Assembly (NCBI GenBank): GCA_963794185.1
Contig: CAWCDM010000088.1
Span: 11,691 to 75,690 of the forward strand
DNA from: JAMXLO01 sp963794185
GTDB lineage: Bacteria > Pseudomonadota > Alphaproteobacteria > Acetobacterales > Acetobacteraceae
DNA: 64,000 bases
Direction of reading: 5' to 3'
Made by a program: the position numbers and the translations under genes. A model generated the notes under the pieces. That model was not told where the DNA came from and did not search any database. It worked only from the letters and a program-made list of their open reading frames with translations. Positions 1 to 9,181 of the stretch are shown here, in pieces; position 1 is the stretch's first letter; each line of letters begins with the position of its first letter.

Positions 1-3
1 TTG

Positions 4-786
4 ATGGGATACTGGGGCAAGATCATCGGCGGGGTGGCAGGCTTCGCCGTGGGTGGCCCGATGGGCGCGATGGTGGGCGCCGCGCTCGGCCACGCGGCCG
101 ATTCCGGCGCGGTACCCAACCTGCGCTCGGGTTTCGGCCCGCAGGTCTCATGGAACCCGGCGCGCGTCGCCGCGATGTTCAACCGCCGCGACCAGCTCTT
201 TGCGATCTGTGCCGTCGTGCTGTCGGCCAAGCTCGCCAAGTGCGATGGGCGGGTAAAGCGCGAGGAGATTGACGCGTTCCGCCGGCAGTTCCGCATCGCA
301 CCGGAATCGGTGCGCGACATCGGCCGCCTGTTCGATCAGGCGCGCGACAGCGCCGACGGCTTCGAGGCGTATGCCACGCAGCTCGGCGAGGCGTTCGCCG
401 ACAATCGCGGCATGCTGGAGGACGTCCTCGTCGCGCTGTTCGTGATCGCGCGCGCCGACGGACCGGTGAACGGCCGCGAGCTTGAATTTCTGTCGCGCAC
501 GCATCTGGCCTTCGGCCTCGATCAGGCCGCCTGGGACCGCGCTCGGGGCGCCATGCCGCGCCAACCGCCATCGACCACGGAGCCGGACGCCTACATGGTG
601 CTCGGCGTGTCCCGTTCGGCGACCGCCGACGATATCCGCGCCACCTGGAAGCGGCTGATGCGCGAGAACCATCCCGACAGCCTGGCCGCGCGTGGCGTGC
701 CCGCCGAATTCATCGCGCGTGCCAACGACAAGGTGGCGCGCATCAACGCCGCCTGGGACCGGATCAAGCGCGAGCGCGGTTTGTGA
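4..786 (+). CDS. TerB/DnaJ-domain co-chaperone (DjlA-like)
   Basis: Predicted DnaK co-chaperone of 260 aa. Residues 1-35 are Gly/Ala-rich and hydrophobic, compatible with a membrane anchor as in DjlA. Residues ~55-175 resemble the helical TerB domain. Residues ~195-260 form a J domain with the diagnostic HPD tripeptide at ~223-225, the motif that stimulates DnaK ATPase. ATG at 4 follows a TTG at 1; the window begins here, so a longer N-terminus cannot be excluded, but the MGYWGK start is natural for the family. The stop overlaps the GTG start of the amidase (GTGA), suggesting co-transcription. The frame is intact. Confidence 0.8.
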   Translation: MGYWGKIIGGVAGFAVGGPMGAMVGAALGHAADSGAVPNLRSGFGPQVSWNPARVAAMFNRRDQLFAICAVVLSAKLAKCDGRVKREEIDAFRRQFRIAPESVRDIGRLFDQARDSADGFEAYATQLGEAFADNRGMLEDVLVALFVIARADGPVNGRELEFLSRTHLAFGLDQAAWDRARGAMPRQPPSTTEPDAYMVLGVSRSATADDIRATWKRLMRENHPDSLAARGVPAEFIARANDKVARINAAWDRIKRERGL

Positions 787-1524
787 CCCCGCACATCCGG
801 GACCTGCCGAGCCCGAACCAGGATGACCGGCCGCCGGACGTTCTGGTCGATATGCTGATTCTGCACTACACCGGCATGCGGACCGCGCGGGAGGCGGTCG
901 ATCGGCTGCGTGATCCGGCCGCCCGGGTATCCGCGCATTATGTCGTGGACGAGGACGGGGGGGTGCTGCGTCTTGTGCCGGAGGAACGGCGCGCGTGGCA
1001 CGCTGGTGTATCGTACTGGCGCGGCCAAACCGATCTGAACGGGCGCTCGATCGGCATCGAGATTGCCAATCCGGGCCATGAATGGGGCTATCGCGACTTT
1101 CCGGTGCTGCAGCTTGCCGTGGTGTGCGATCTCTGCCTCGCCATCCTGTCGCGCCACGCGATCCCCGCGCGGAACATCGTCGCCCACAGCGACGTCGCAC
1201 CCGACCGAAAGGAGGATCCGGGCGAGAAATTCGACTGGCAGGGGCTTGGCGCAGAACGGCGTCGGCCTGTGGCCGCCGGATATTCCCGATCTTGGCACGA
1301 CCGGCGCGGTGCGCGACGCAGCCTCGCTGCGCGACGTGCGCGCTGCGCTTGCGGAGATCGGCTATCGCGTGACGCCGGAGGGTGCCCTGGATCCCGCGCT
1401 CGCCGCCGTGCTGCGCGCCTTCCAGCGCCACTGGCGCCCGGAGGCGATCACCGGCCAGGCCGATGCCGGGACGCTCGCGCGGCTGCTCGGCGTGCGGCGG
1501 CTGGTCAGTGCGAGCGCCATGTGA
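783..1524 (+). CDS. N-acetylmuramoyl-L-alanine amidase (AmpD/AmiD-like) with peptidoglycan-binding domain
   Basis: Amidase_2-family enzyme cleaving the MurNAc-L-Ala bond of peptidoglycan or its turnover products. The N-terminal catalytic domain carries ILHYTG (first zinc His) and AHSDVAPDRKEDPG (second His plus the Asp/Lys region). The last ~65 residues (ALRAFQRHW, ITGQADAGTLARL) are a PG_binding_1 repeat. No signal peptide is visible, so a cytoplasmic recycling role is likely. GTG start overlaps the upstream stop. The frame changes near position 1248 (catalytic domain in one frame, LAQNGVGLWPPDIPDLG and the rest in the next), explained by one extra base; I treat it as one gene. The 58-bp gap after it holds nothing recognisable. 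Confidence 0.75.
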
Positions 1525-1582
1525 CCTTCGTGGCTGCGATCAGCGGCGAATAGGTTTCGAACAAACGGCCGACATAAGCCTG

Positions 1583-4011
1583 TCACCACTCCTGCAGCAC
1601 CAACTCGGCTTCCGGCAGGCCTGCCACCGTCCACGCCTCGCTGCCGCCGCGATACCAGTAGACCTCGGTGTAGCCGAGTGCCACCAGCCGCAGGGCGAGG
1701 TTACGGCCCTGGAAGCGTTCGGCGTTCCAGCCCATCGTTACCACAGGCACGCTCCGGTCGCCGCGGGTCAGCTGCTGCATCTTTTGGCGCAGCCGATCCT
1801 GAAACTCGTCGGACACGCTGCCGCCGACACCGGCGCCCCTCAGCCCCACCGCACCGGGGATCGATCTGCCCCAGGGGTTGGTGTCCAGCACCAGCGGCTT
1901 GCGCTGTTCCACCAATGCGGCCAGGTCAAGCGTGTGAATCGTCCGCGCACCGGGAACAGTGATCGGCGTGGGGGCTACATAGTTGGTGTGCAGGACGTCA
2001 TCAGGCGGCACGCCCAGATCGGCGTCCTCGTCCGCGTGATCCCGAACTCCGGCGAGCCGTAGTCCCTCCCGCATACGGGAGACCTGTTCGACAAGGACCG
2101 GATTCGTGACGTTGAAGATCCGGAAGTAGCTTCGCACCGTGATCGTCGGCCAAAGCCCGCTGGCCTCGACCGCGCTCAGGCGTGCCTCCTCGGTGCGGCC
2201 CGCGAGCGCCTGAGCGGCGGCAATCGCGGCGCGGGTATTGCCACGATACTGAGCGCTGGCGTTGGGATTAGCCGCAAGTGACCTGTGAAACCAGCTAATG
2301 GCCTCGTCGTACCGAGCAAGAAATTCCAATGCATAGCCCATGGCCTGGTAACGGTTAAAGATTGATGGGTGACGCGGATCGAGACGAATTGCCTGCTCGA
2401 TTTTTGGAATTGCGTCGGCCGACCTGCCGTTACGCAGTAGGCAAATGCCCAGCGAAAAATGAGGACCTGGCACGTTTGGGTAGGCTTCGATGGTCCTCTG
2501 CGCAGCCGGGATCACCTCCTGGCAGCGATCTTGCTCAAGTAGGAGAACCACCCTGGCCAGCATCACTTGCATCGCGTCAGGGCGCATCAGCTCCGCGCGT
2601 GTGATCAACGCCTCGGCTCGGTGAAGCTTCTCCGGTACGGTCGGGTCGTCAGCGACACCTTTAGGGTGCTGTCCAGGATTGCGTTACCGAGTTCGGCGAC
2701 AGCCGTGGCAGACATGGGGTCGAGCTCAACAGCACGCTCGAAGAGCGCCACGATCTGGGCCTGTCGTTGCGGGTTCCGCGGCAGAGCGTTTAGCGCACGT
2801 GCGCGCAGCAGGACGTCGGTGGCATCCGGATTGGCAGGCCGCTCGCGCACGCCGCGTGCACTTTCCGTGTCGACGATCTGGCCGTTCAATTGCCGGGCGA
2901 TGTGCCGAACGATGTCATCCACGCTGTCGCCGACATCGCGCCCGACATCGAAGCGGTCCGCCCAGATGTGTGCGCCGGTCTCGGTCGAAACCAGCTGTGC
3001 GTTTACGCGTAACGAGCCGCCGGCATTGCGGACGCTGCCTTCCACCGCATAGCGCACGCCAAGCTCCTCGCCGACACGTTTGACGTCGATCGGCTTGCCC
3101 TTGTAGGTGAACGCTGAGTTCCGGGCGATCACCAGAAACCCGGGCAGGCGCGAGAGATCGGTGGTGAGGTCCTCGGTGATGCCGTCGACGATGTAGTCCT
3201 CCACCCCTTCACCGCCGAACTTGTCGAATGGCAACACGACGAGGGAGAGCCTCGGCGCCGAAGAAAGCCCAACAGCGGGCGGCACGAACTGTGCAGAGGC
3301 GCGTGGCGATTCAGCGATGGGCGGAAATCCGTCGCGATGCAGCCACCACGCCGCACCCAGACCGAGAGCGAGCAGCAGCGCCGCAAGGCTTCCCAGCACC
3401 ATCGGGCGCATGGTCGGGCGACGGCGAACGGCCGGCACAGGAAAACGCTCGTTCGGATCGAGGCGCAGCACGAATGCTTCCACCGGCCGAACGATGTTCT
3501 TGAGTGCGAGATGGCCAAGCTCTTCGAAACGGAGGTCGAGCCGGCCACGCACATGCTCACGCACGGCGCGCGAGACGCAGATGCCGCTCGGCGGACACGC
3601 GGCCTGGAGCCTTGCCGCAACATTCACGACGTCGCCGTGGACGTCAGTGCCCTCCGGAATAACGTCGCCTGCATCGATGCCGACGCGGAAGCGGATCGCG
3701 CGATCGGGGGGCTGGTCGCCATCGCAGGCGGGCACGTCTTGCTGCACCTTCACGGCCCAACGTACCGCTCCGTCCACGCTGTCGAATACAATGAGCAGGG
3801 AGTCGCCTCCCGTATTGACGATCCTACCGCCATGCTCCTCGGTGGCCGGGTCGATCAGATTACTGCGCAGACGCCTGAGCCGCTCGAGCGTTCCGCTATC
3901 ATCCAGCCCAATCAGGCGGCTGTAACCGACCATGTCGGCATGAACCACGGCGATCAGCTTCCGCCCGCCGGGTGTTCGTCCAATCAGGTCTGAGGCACCG
4001 CTGGCTGACAT
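1583..4011 (-). CDS. Class III nucleotide cyclase with FlgO-like, TPR and rhodanese-like regions
   Basis: About 809 aa. Residues ~15-190 are a cyclase homology domain with metal-binding Asp in VVHADMVGYSR and TGGDSLL and the transition-state region DVVNVAARLQ. The Lys that usually precedes the second metal motif and recognises the base is Asn (IVNTGGD), so activity and substrate are uncertain. One TM helix follows (~218-240), then a FlgO/CadC-like periplasmic segment (VLPFDKFGG, DGITEDLTTDLSRL), TPR repeats, and a C-terminal rhodanese-like fold (VVTMGWNAERFQG, YWYRGGSEAW) without a catalytic Cys. The two halves are in different frames and join near 2648 if one missing base is restored. ATG at 4053 is an alternative start; 4011 puts the cyclase core at the usual distance. 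Confidence 0.65.
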
Positions 4012-4177
4012 GGAGCACCGCGCCTCAACGCCATGCGCAGAGGCAACAGACACTCATAGGGGGCCGGCAATCAGGCATTCCGCCCTCCGCCTGACCATCG
4101 CGATCTCCCGCGCGAGCCGTTCTGGCCGTTTAAACCACAAGCCGAACGCTACCACCTCAGCGCTCGCTGTCGAAACC

Positions 4178-4204
4178 TTGCTTTCTTGCCTTGCCCCGTA
4201 CACT
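4178..4204 (+). promoter_or_regulatory. Putative sigma-70 promoter of rnpB
   Basis: TTGCTT (4178-4183) and TACACT (4199-4204) separated by 15 bp. The -10-like hexamer ends 7-8 bp before the 5' end of the RNase P RNA inferred from its P1 helix (4212), which is where transcription should begin. The short spacer lowers confidence. The rest of 4054-4211 shows no other feature. Confidence 0.4.
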
Positions 4205-4211
4205 TGTGCCC

Positions 4212-4612
4212 TGCCAGACGGCCGGACGACCGCTGATGCCGCAAGGCGTCAGAGGAAAGTCCGGGCTCCACGGAAATACGGTGCCGGCTAACAGCCGGCG
4301 GGGGCGACCCCAGGGAAAGTGCCACAGAAAACAAACCGCCCGTGCAAGAGCCGCAAGGTATCCCGCGGGCAAGGGCGAAACGGTGCGGCAAGAGCGCACC
4401 GCGCCCCTGGCAACAGGGGCGGCAGGGTAAACCCCACCGGGAGCAAGACCGAATAGGGGCGGCGGTGCCGCGAGGCACAGGGGCATTTCCGCTCCGCCGC
4501 CCGGGTTGGTCGCGCGAGACGCGCTGCAAGGCGCGTCCCAGAGGAATGGTCGTCCCGCACCTCGGGGGAACCTGGGGTGCGGACAGAACCCGGCTTACAG
4601 GCCGTCTGGCAC
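4212..4612 (+). ncRNA. rnpB: RNase P RNA (bacterial type A)
   Basis: Catalytic RNA that removes the 5' leader of tRNA precursors. The universally conserved stretches occur in order: GAGGAAAGTCCGGGCTCC (P4/CR-I region, ~4252), CAGGGAAAGTGCCACAGAAA (~4311), AAACGGTGCGGCAAGAGCGC (~4378), GGCAGGGTAAACCCC (~4420), GCAAGACCGAATAGGGG (~4443), AGAGGAATGGTCGTC (~4540) and ACAGAACCCGGCTTACAGGC (~4583). The 5' GCCAGACGGCC pairs with 3' GGCCGTCTGGC to close P1, fixing the ends. About 400 nt is normal for an alphaproteobacterium. No T-run terminator is obvious downstream. Confidence 0.97.
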
Positions 4613-4795
4613 ATCACTCAGCCAATCAGTGCTTATCCACCGACTCATCGACATCTGGAACGAAACCAGAACCAGCGCCGGCGATAAATCTCCGATCATC
4701 AAAATTGCCGCGACCGGACTCGGAGAGTGTCCGTAAGCTGTTGAGGAAACCGCAAAAAATTATGGACGCAATGACAGAAAGAGCGGCAAACCCCT

Positions 4796-4824
4796 TTGAC
4801 GGCCCATAATTTCCCATGCTATCC
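4796..4824 (+). promoter_or_regulatory. Possible dcw promoter overlapping the MraZ boxes
   Basis: TTGACG at 4796-4801 is a good -35. A weak -10 candidate (around GCTATC, 4818-4823) lies 16 bp downstream, inside the MraZ repeats. This arrangement would let MraZ occlude RNA polymerase. The -10 is poor and the assignment tentative. Confidence 0.35.
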
Positions 4825-4836
4825 CGTGTCATCCCA
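4802..4836. promoter_or_regulatory. MraZ operator, four direct repeats at 10-bp spacing
   Basis: GCCCA (4802-4806), TCCCA (4812-4816), TCCCG (4822-4826) and TCCCA (4832-4836) recur every 10 bp; on the minus strand this reads TGGGA-N5-CGGGA-N5-TGGGA-N5-TGGGC. MraZ proteins are known to bind TGGGN repeats with 5-nt spacers upstream of their own gene. Position (165-200 bp before mraZ), spacing and sequence all agree, so autoregulation of the dcw cluster is likely. Confidence 0.8.
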
Positions 4837-5000
4837 GGAAGGGTCGGTCTGTCCGTCCCATGGGCGCGATTGGAATCGGGTGACAGGCAGGCAGCTCGCT
4901 TCGATCGCACTCCATTCGACGTACCTGCCAGACTATTGGCCACACGATTGGGATGAACGACGGACCCCGTTCATCCAGTGGGAAAGGCGCTCCGGGCAGG

Positions 5001-5488
5001 ATGACCCATTTCCTCGGCACCCACCAGAACAGGTTGGACGCCAAGGGCCGCGTCTCCGTTCCCGCGCCGTTTCGCGCCGCGCTCCGATCACGCGGCGAAT
5101 CCAACGGCAATGGTTCGCATCTGATTCTTCGCCCGTCGCACCAGTATCGCCTGCATCGAAGCCTGGCCCGCGGCGGACTTCGAAGCCCTGTCGGAGCCGT
5201 TGAACAGGCTCGATCTGTTCAGCCAGGAGCACGACGACCTGGCGGCGTCGCTGTACGCGGATGCCTTTCCGGTCGAGGCCGACAAAGAGGGCCGCGTCGT
5301 CCTGCCGGAGTTCGCTGGTTGCGTATGCCGGTCTGACCGACACTGTGGTGTTCATGGGCCTTGGCCGCAAATTCCAGATCTGGGAACCGGCGGCGGCCGA
5401 ACGGCGGCGGGCGGAGGCGCGCGAACGGGCGCGGGTGCACGCGTTCACGCTGCCGGCGGGCACATCGCCAGCGGGTCCGGCACAATGA
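5001..5488 (+). CDS. mraZ: Division/cell-wall cluster transcriptional repressor MraZ
   Basis: AbrB-like DNA-binding protein, first gene of dcw, binding the repeats upstream. Two SpoVT/AbrB-type halves are visible: FLGTHQNRLDAKGRVSVPAP and DADKEGRVVLPE-like sequence followed by YAGLTDTVVFMGLGRKFQIW. Family length (~160 aa) is reached only by changing frame twice (about 5149 and 5313), each time by ignoring one base; conserved sequence continues immediately after each. ATG 5001 gives the canonical MTHFLGTHQNRLD start; an upstream in-frame ATG at 4953 would add unsupported residues. The stop overlaps the rsmH start (ATGA). Confidence 0.9.
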
Positions 5489-6456
5489 GCGGTCCCATGC
5501 CGTCCCATGTCCCCGTCATGCTGCCGGAAGTGTTGCGCCTGCTCGCCCCGCGCATCGGCTGCGTCTACCTGGACGGCACGTTCGGCGGCGGCGGCTATGC
5601 GCAGGCGATCCTGGAGGCCGCGCCCTGCACGCTGTGGGCGATCGATCGCGACCCCGATGCGATCGCGCGCGGCGCCGGGCTGGTCGCGCGCTTCCCCGGC
5701 CGGCTGCACCTGATCCACGGGCGGTTCGGCAACATGCTCGATCTGCTGGCGGAGCGGGGCGTCACGGCGCTCGACGGCGTGGTGCTGGATGTCGGTGTTT
5801 CTTCCTTTCAGCTCGACGATCCGGCGCGCGGGTTTTCGTTCCGCGGCGACGGCCCGCTCGACATGCGCATGGAACGCTCGGGCCCGACCGCGGCCGATCT
5901 CGTCAACACGCTGCCGGAGCGGGAACTCGCCGACCTGCTGTTCGAGTTCGGCGAGGAACGCGCATCGCGCCGCATCGCGCGCGCCATCGTCGCCGCGCGC
6001 GCCGAGGCGGTTCCCGGACACGAGCCGGGGATCACGACTACTGGACGCCTCGCGTCGATCATCCGCAGCGTGCTGCCGCCCGACCGTTCCGGCATCCATC
6101 CCGCGACGCGCAGCTTCCAGGCGCTGCGCATCCGTGTGAACGACGAACTGGGCGAGATCGAGCGGGCGCTCGATCAGGCGGCCCGGCTGCTTTCCCCCGG
6201 CGGAAGGCTGATCGTCGTGTCCTTCCATTCGCTGGAGGACCGCATCGTCAAGCGCTTCATGGGTGAGGCGGCAGGCCGCGCGCCCGCACCGTCGCGCCAT
6301 GATCCGCGCGGGCTCGCCACGCGTCCGACGCCGCGCTTCCGGCTGCTGACCGCCCGTCCGCTGCGTCCGGGACCGGCGGAAACTGCGGAGAATCCGCGCG
6401 CGCGCAGCGCCCGCCTGCGCGCGCTTGAGCGAACGATTCCGGGGACCGCGCCATGA
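5485..6456 (+). CDS. rsmH: 16S rRNA m4C1402 N4-methyltransferase RsmH (MraW)
   Basis: SAM-dependent methyltransferase acting on C1402 of 16S rRNA. 323 aa, usual length, intact frame. The N-terminus HVPVMLPEVLRLL, the SAM-binding YLDGTFGGGGYA, then FSFRGDGPLDMRM and the C-terminal VVSFHSLEDRIVKRFM are hallmark MraW motifs. It overlaps mraZ upstream and ftsL downstream by 4 bp, as expected for translational coupling in dcw. Confidence 0.97.
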   Translation: MSGPMPSHVPVMLPEVLRLLAPRIGCVYLDGTFGGGGYAQAILEAAPCTLWAIDRDPDAIARGAGLVARFPGRLHLIHGRFGNMLDLLAERGVTALDGVVLDVGVSSFQLDDPARGFSFRGDGPLDMRMERSGPTAADLVNTLPERELADLLFEFGEERASRRIARAIVAARAEAVPGHEPGITTTGRLASIIRSVLPPDRSGIHPATRSFQALRIRVNDELGEIERALDQAARLLSPGGRLIVVSFHSLEDRIVKRFMGEAAGRAPAPSRHDPRGLATRPTPRFRLLTARPLRPGPAETAENPRARSARLRALERTIPGTAP

Positions 6457-7140
6457 TCCGTCCCGTCACCTGCGTCTGCTTCCTGTTGGCCTGCGCCTCC
6501 GGCCTGTACGTCTATCAGTCCAAGCATCGGGTGCAGCTGATCGATCGGGACATCGAGAAGACCGTACGCGCCACGAACGAACTGCGGGAACAGACGCGCG
6601 TGGCGCACGCCGAGTGGACGCTGCTGAACGATCCCCAGCGGCTGCAGATCCTGGCCGGTCAGTTCCTCAACCTTAAGAACGTGGCGCCCGGCCAGTTCAC
6701 CGTCCATGGCGGAACTCGACAGCCGGTTACCTGCCGTCAGCGCCCCCGAGCCCACCCCGCAGGACCCGTTGGCGGTGCCGGTTGACGAGCCGCCACCACC
6801 GGTCGCCGTCGCGCCGCCGCCTGCTCCCGCCAAACCGGTCAACGTCGCCGCCGCGCCGGCGGCGCCGCACCCACCCGAGCACAGGCCGCCACCGCCGCGC
6901 CAGGTGGTCGCCGAGGCTCCCCCGGCGAGACCGGCATCGCCGGTGTTCCGCGCGCCCGCTGCCGCCGAGGCGCCGCGACCGGCGGCGCCTCGGATCGTCC
7001 GCGCGTCCCTGCCAGCGCAGCCCCCGCCCGGACCGACGATCGGTTCCGCGCTCGGCATGGCGCGCGGCGGATCGCTGCCGCCGCCGCAGCCGATGCCGGT
7101 CAGCGCATCCCAGTGGGTGACCAACGGTGGCGGAGGCTAG
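6453..7140 (+). CDS. ftsL: Cell division protein FtsL with long Pro/Ala-rich C-terminal tail
   Basis: Bitopic divisome protein of the FtsQLB complex. A short cytoplasmic N-terminus precedes one TM helix (CVCFLLACASGLYVYQS), then a coiled-coil-prone region (IDRDIEKTVRATNELREQT) and the family's LNDPQRLQILAGQFLNLKN. From ~residue 95 the protein continues as a Pro/Ala-rich periplasmic tail to ~229 aa, about twice E. coli FtsL. The tail is entered by a frame change near 6704 (one surplus base). It ends 3 bp before ftsI. Confidence 0.85.
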
Positions 7141-7143
7141 GGC

Positions 7144-9177
7144 ATGAGCGACGCGCCATCGCCCGATGCGGTTCCGCCCGGAACGCCCCGGCGTCGCGTC
7201 GGAGCGGCGCGCGCCGACGCCGTGCCGCGGATGGAAAACGTGCGGGTCACCGAGCCGGACCTGCTGCACCGCGCCGCGCTGGAGAAGACGCGCTCGCGGC
7301 TCGTCTATGCCGCGTTCGGGTTCGGCCTGCTGTTTCTCGCCGTGGTTGCCAAGCTCGCCGATGCGACCATCATGCAGCCGCTGCCGCCGCACCGTCCTGA
7401 ACGGCCGATCATGGCCCTGTTCACCGCGCCGAAGGTGGATGTGACGTCGCTGGCCCAGCGCGCGATGATCACCGACCGGAACGGTCAGATTCTCGCGATC
7501 TCGCTCCCCACCGTCGCGCTGTTCGCCGATCCGCGGCAGATCATCGACCCGGCCGATGCGGCACATCGGATGAAGCAGGTGCTGCCGCGGCTGGACGAGG
7601 CGGCGGCGCGCGAGCGCCTGTCCGATACCAACCGGCAGTTCGTGTATCTCGAGCGTCAGATCACCCCGCGTGAGGAGCTGGCGATCAATTCGCTCGGGAT
7701 ACCGGGGATCGACTTCCGTCCGACCGAGCAGCGGCATTACCCGATGGGCCGGACCGCTGCTCAGGTGATCGGCGGCGCCGATATCGACGAACACGGCGTG
7801 GCCGGGGTCGAGAAATACTTCGACCAGCGCCTGTTCAGCGACAGCCTCGCCGCTCAAGCTGTCGATCGACGTGCGCGTGCAGGCGGTGGTGCGCGACGAA
7901 CTGTCCAAGGCGATCGACTTCTTCCAGGCCATCGGCGGCTGCGGCATCGTGATGGACGTGAACACGGGCGAGGTGCTGGCGATGGTCAGCCTGCCCGACT
8001 ACGACACCAGCGATTTCCGCACCGCGCCGGAGGATGACCGCTTCAACCGCGCGGTGACCGGCATGTACGAGCCGGGCAGCACGTTCAAGCTGCAGACCAT
8101 GTCGATGGCGCTGGATTCCGGCATCGTGCATCTGTGGGACGAGTTCGACGCCTCGCGCCCGATCCATATCGGCCGCTTCACCATCACCGACTTCGAGGGC
8201 AAGCACCGCTGGCTCTATGTTCCGGAAGTGCTCGCCTATTCCTCCAACCTCGGCGCGGCGCATATCGCGGATACCGTGGGCGGGGAACGCCAGCGCGCCT
8301 GGCTCAAGTCGATGGGCATGTTCGCCCGCGTCGGCATCGAACTGCCGGAGGCGGGACTGCCGATCATCCAGCCGGCGTCCGCCTGGAAGGAGGTGGTGAC
8401 GCTGACGGTGGCGTTCGGCCACGGCATATCGGTATCGCCGCTGCACGTGGTCCGCGGCACCGCGGCGGTCGCCACCGGAGTGCTGGTGCGGCCGACCATC
8501 CTCGCTCTGCCCCCCGGCGAGCGGCCGGACGGGGTCCGGGTGATGCAAGCCGTCCACCTCGGACACGATGCGCAAGCTGATGCGGCTGGTGGTCACCGAC
8601 GGGTTTCGGCAAGCAGGCCGAGGTGGCCGGCTACTACCCCGGCGGCAAGACCGGGACAGCCGAGAAGGTCGGCAAGCACGGCTACAAGCGCGGCTTCAAG
8701 GAAAACTTCAACGTCGCGGCATTCACCAGCGTGTTCCCGATGAACGCACCGCGCTATGCGGTCTACATGATGGTGGACGAACCGCACGGCAACAAAAGCA
8801 CATTCGGGTATTCGACCGCCGGCTGGGTGGCGGCGCCGGCGGCGGGACGGGTGATCGCGCGGATCGCGCCGATGCTTGGCCTGCTGCCGGACATTCAGGA
8901 CGCGCCGGCGATCAACCAGGCGCTGTACATCCCGTTGCAGCCCGCCCGACCGGCCACCGGGCCGCGTGGTCCGATCGCGGCTTCTGCGCCCGACCGTGCC
9001 AGGCCTGCCCCCAGCCCCGGATTAAATCCGGGTTTGACCCGGGAGCCTGCCACACTGCCGCCGGCGCGACCGGTCGCCCGCGATCCGCGTCACGAAGCGG
9101 CCCTGCCGGCGCCCGCGGTGGTTGGCGCCCCCGTGTTGCCTGCGTCCGCCGCGTCCGGCCCGCTTGCGGCTCGCTGA
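7144..9177 (+). CDS. ftsI: Septal peptidoglycan transpeptidase FtsI (PBP3)
   Basis: Class B penicillin-binding protein cross-linking septal peptidoglycan in the FtsW complex. TM helix near residue 50 (LVYAAFGFGLLFLAVVAKL), pedestal domain with YPMGRTAAQVIGG, then the transpeptidase with catalytic SxxK in PGSTFKLQ, SxN in YSSNLGAAH and KTG in PGGKTGTAEK. The coding line changes frame three times (about 7850, 8545, 8601), each resolved by dropping one base. The C-terminus ends in a ~75-residue Pro/Ala tail containing a small palindrome (9011-9050). Stop lies 4 bp before murE. Confidence 0.92.
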
Positions 9178-9181
9178 CATC

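Larger units (their letters stand above)
4613..5000. other. Intergenic region rnpB-mraZ: dcw control region
   Basis: 388 bp without a convincing gene. It holds a TTGACG hexamer (4796-4801), four 10-bp-phased MraZ-type repeats (4802-4836), and a perfect 9-bp stem-loop (4951-4976) 24 nt before the mraZ ATG. A minus-strand ORF of ~105 codons crosses it, but it overlaps the operator and resembles no known protein. Confidence 0.6.

Noticed and set aside
148..1431. Long antisense ORF over the co-chaperone and amidase genes
   Set aside because: Arg/Ala-rich shadow of GC-rich coding DNA; no recognisable domain and sense genes are clear.
4626..4943. Minus-strand ORF in the rnpB-mraZ spacer
   Set aside because: It covers the MraZ operator and resembles no family.
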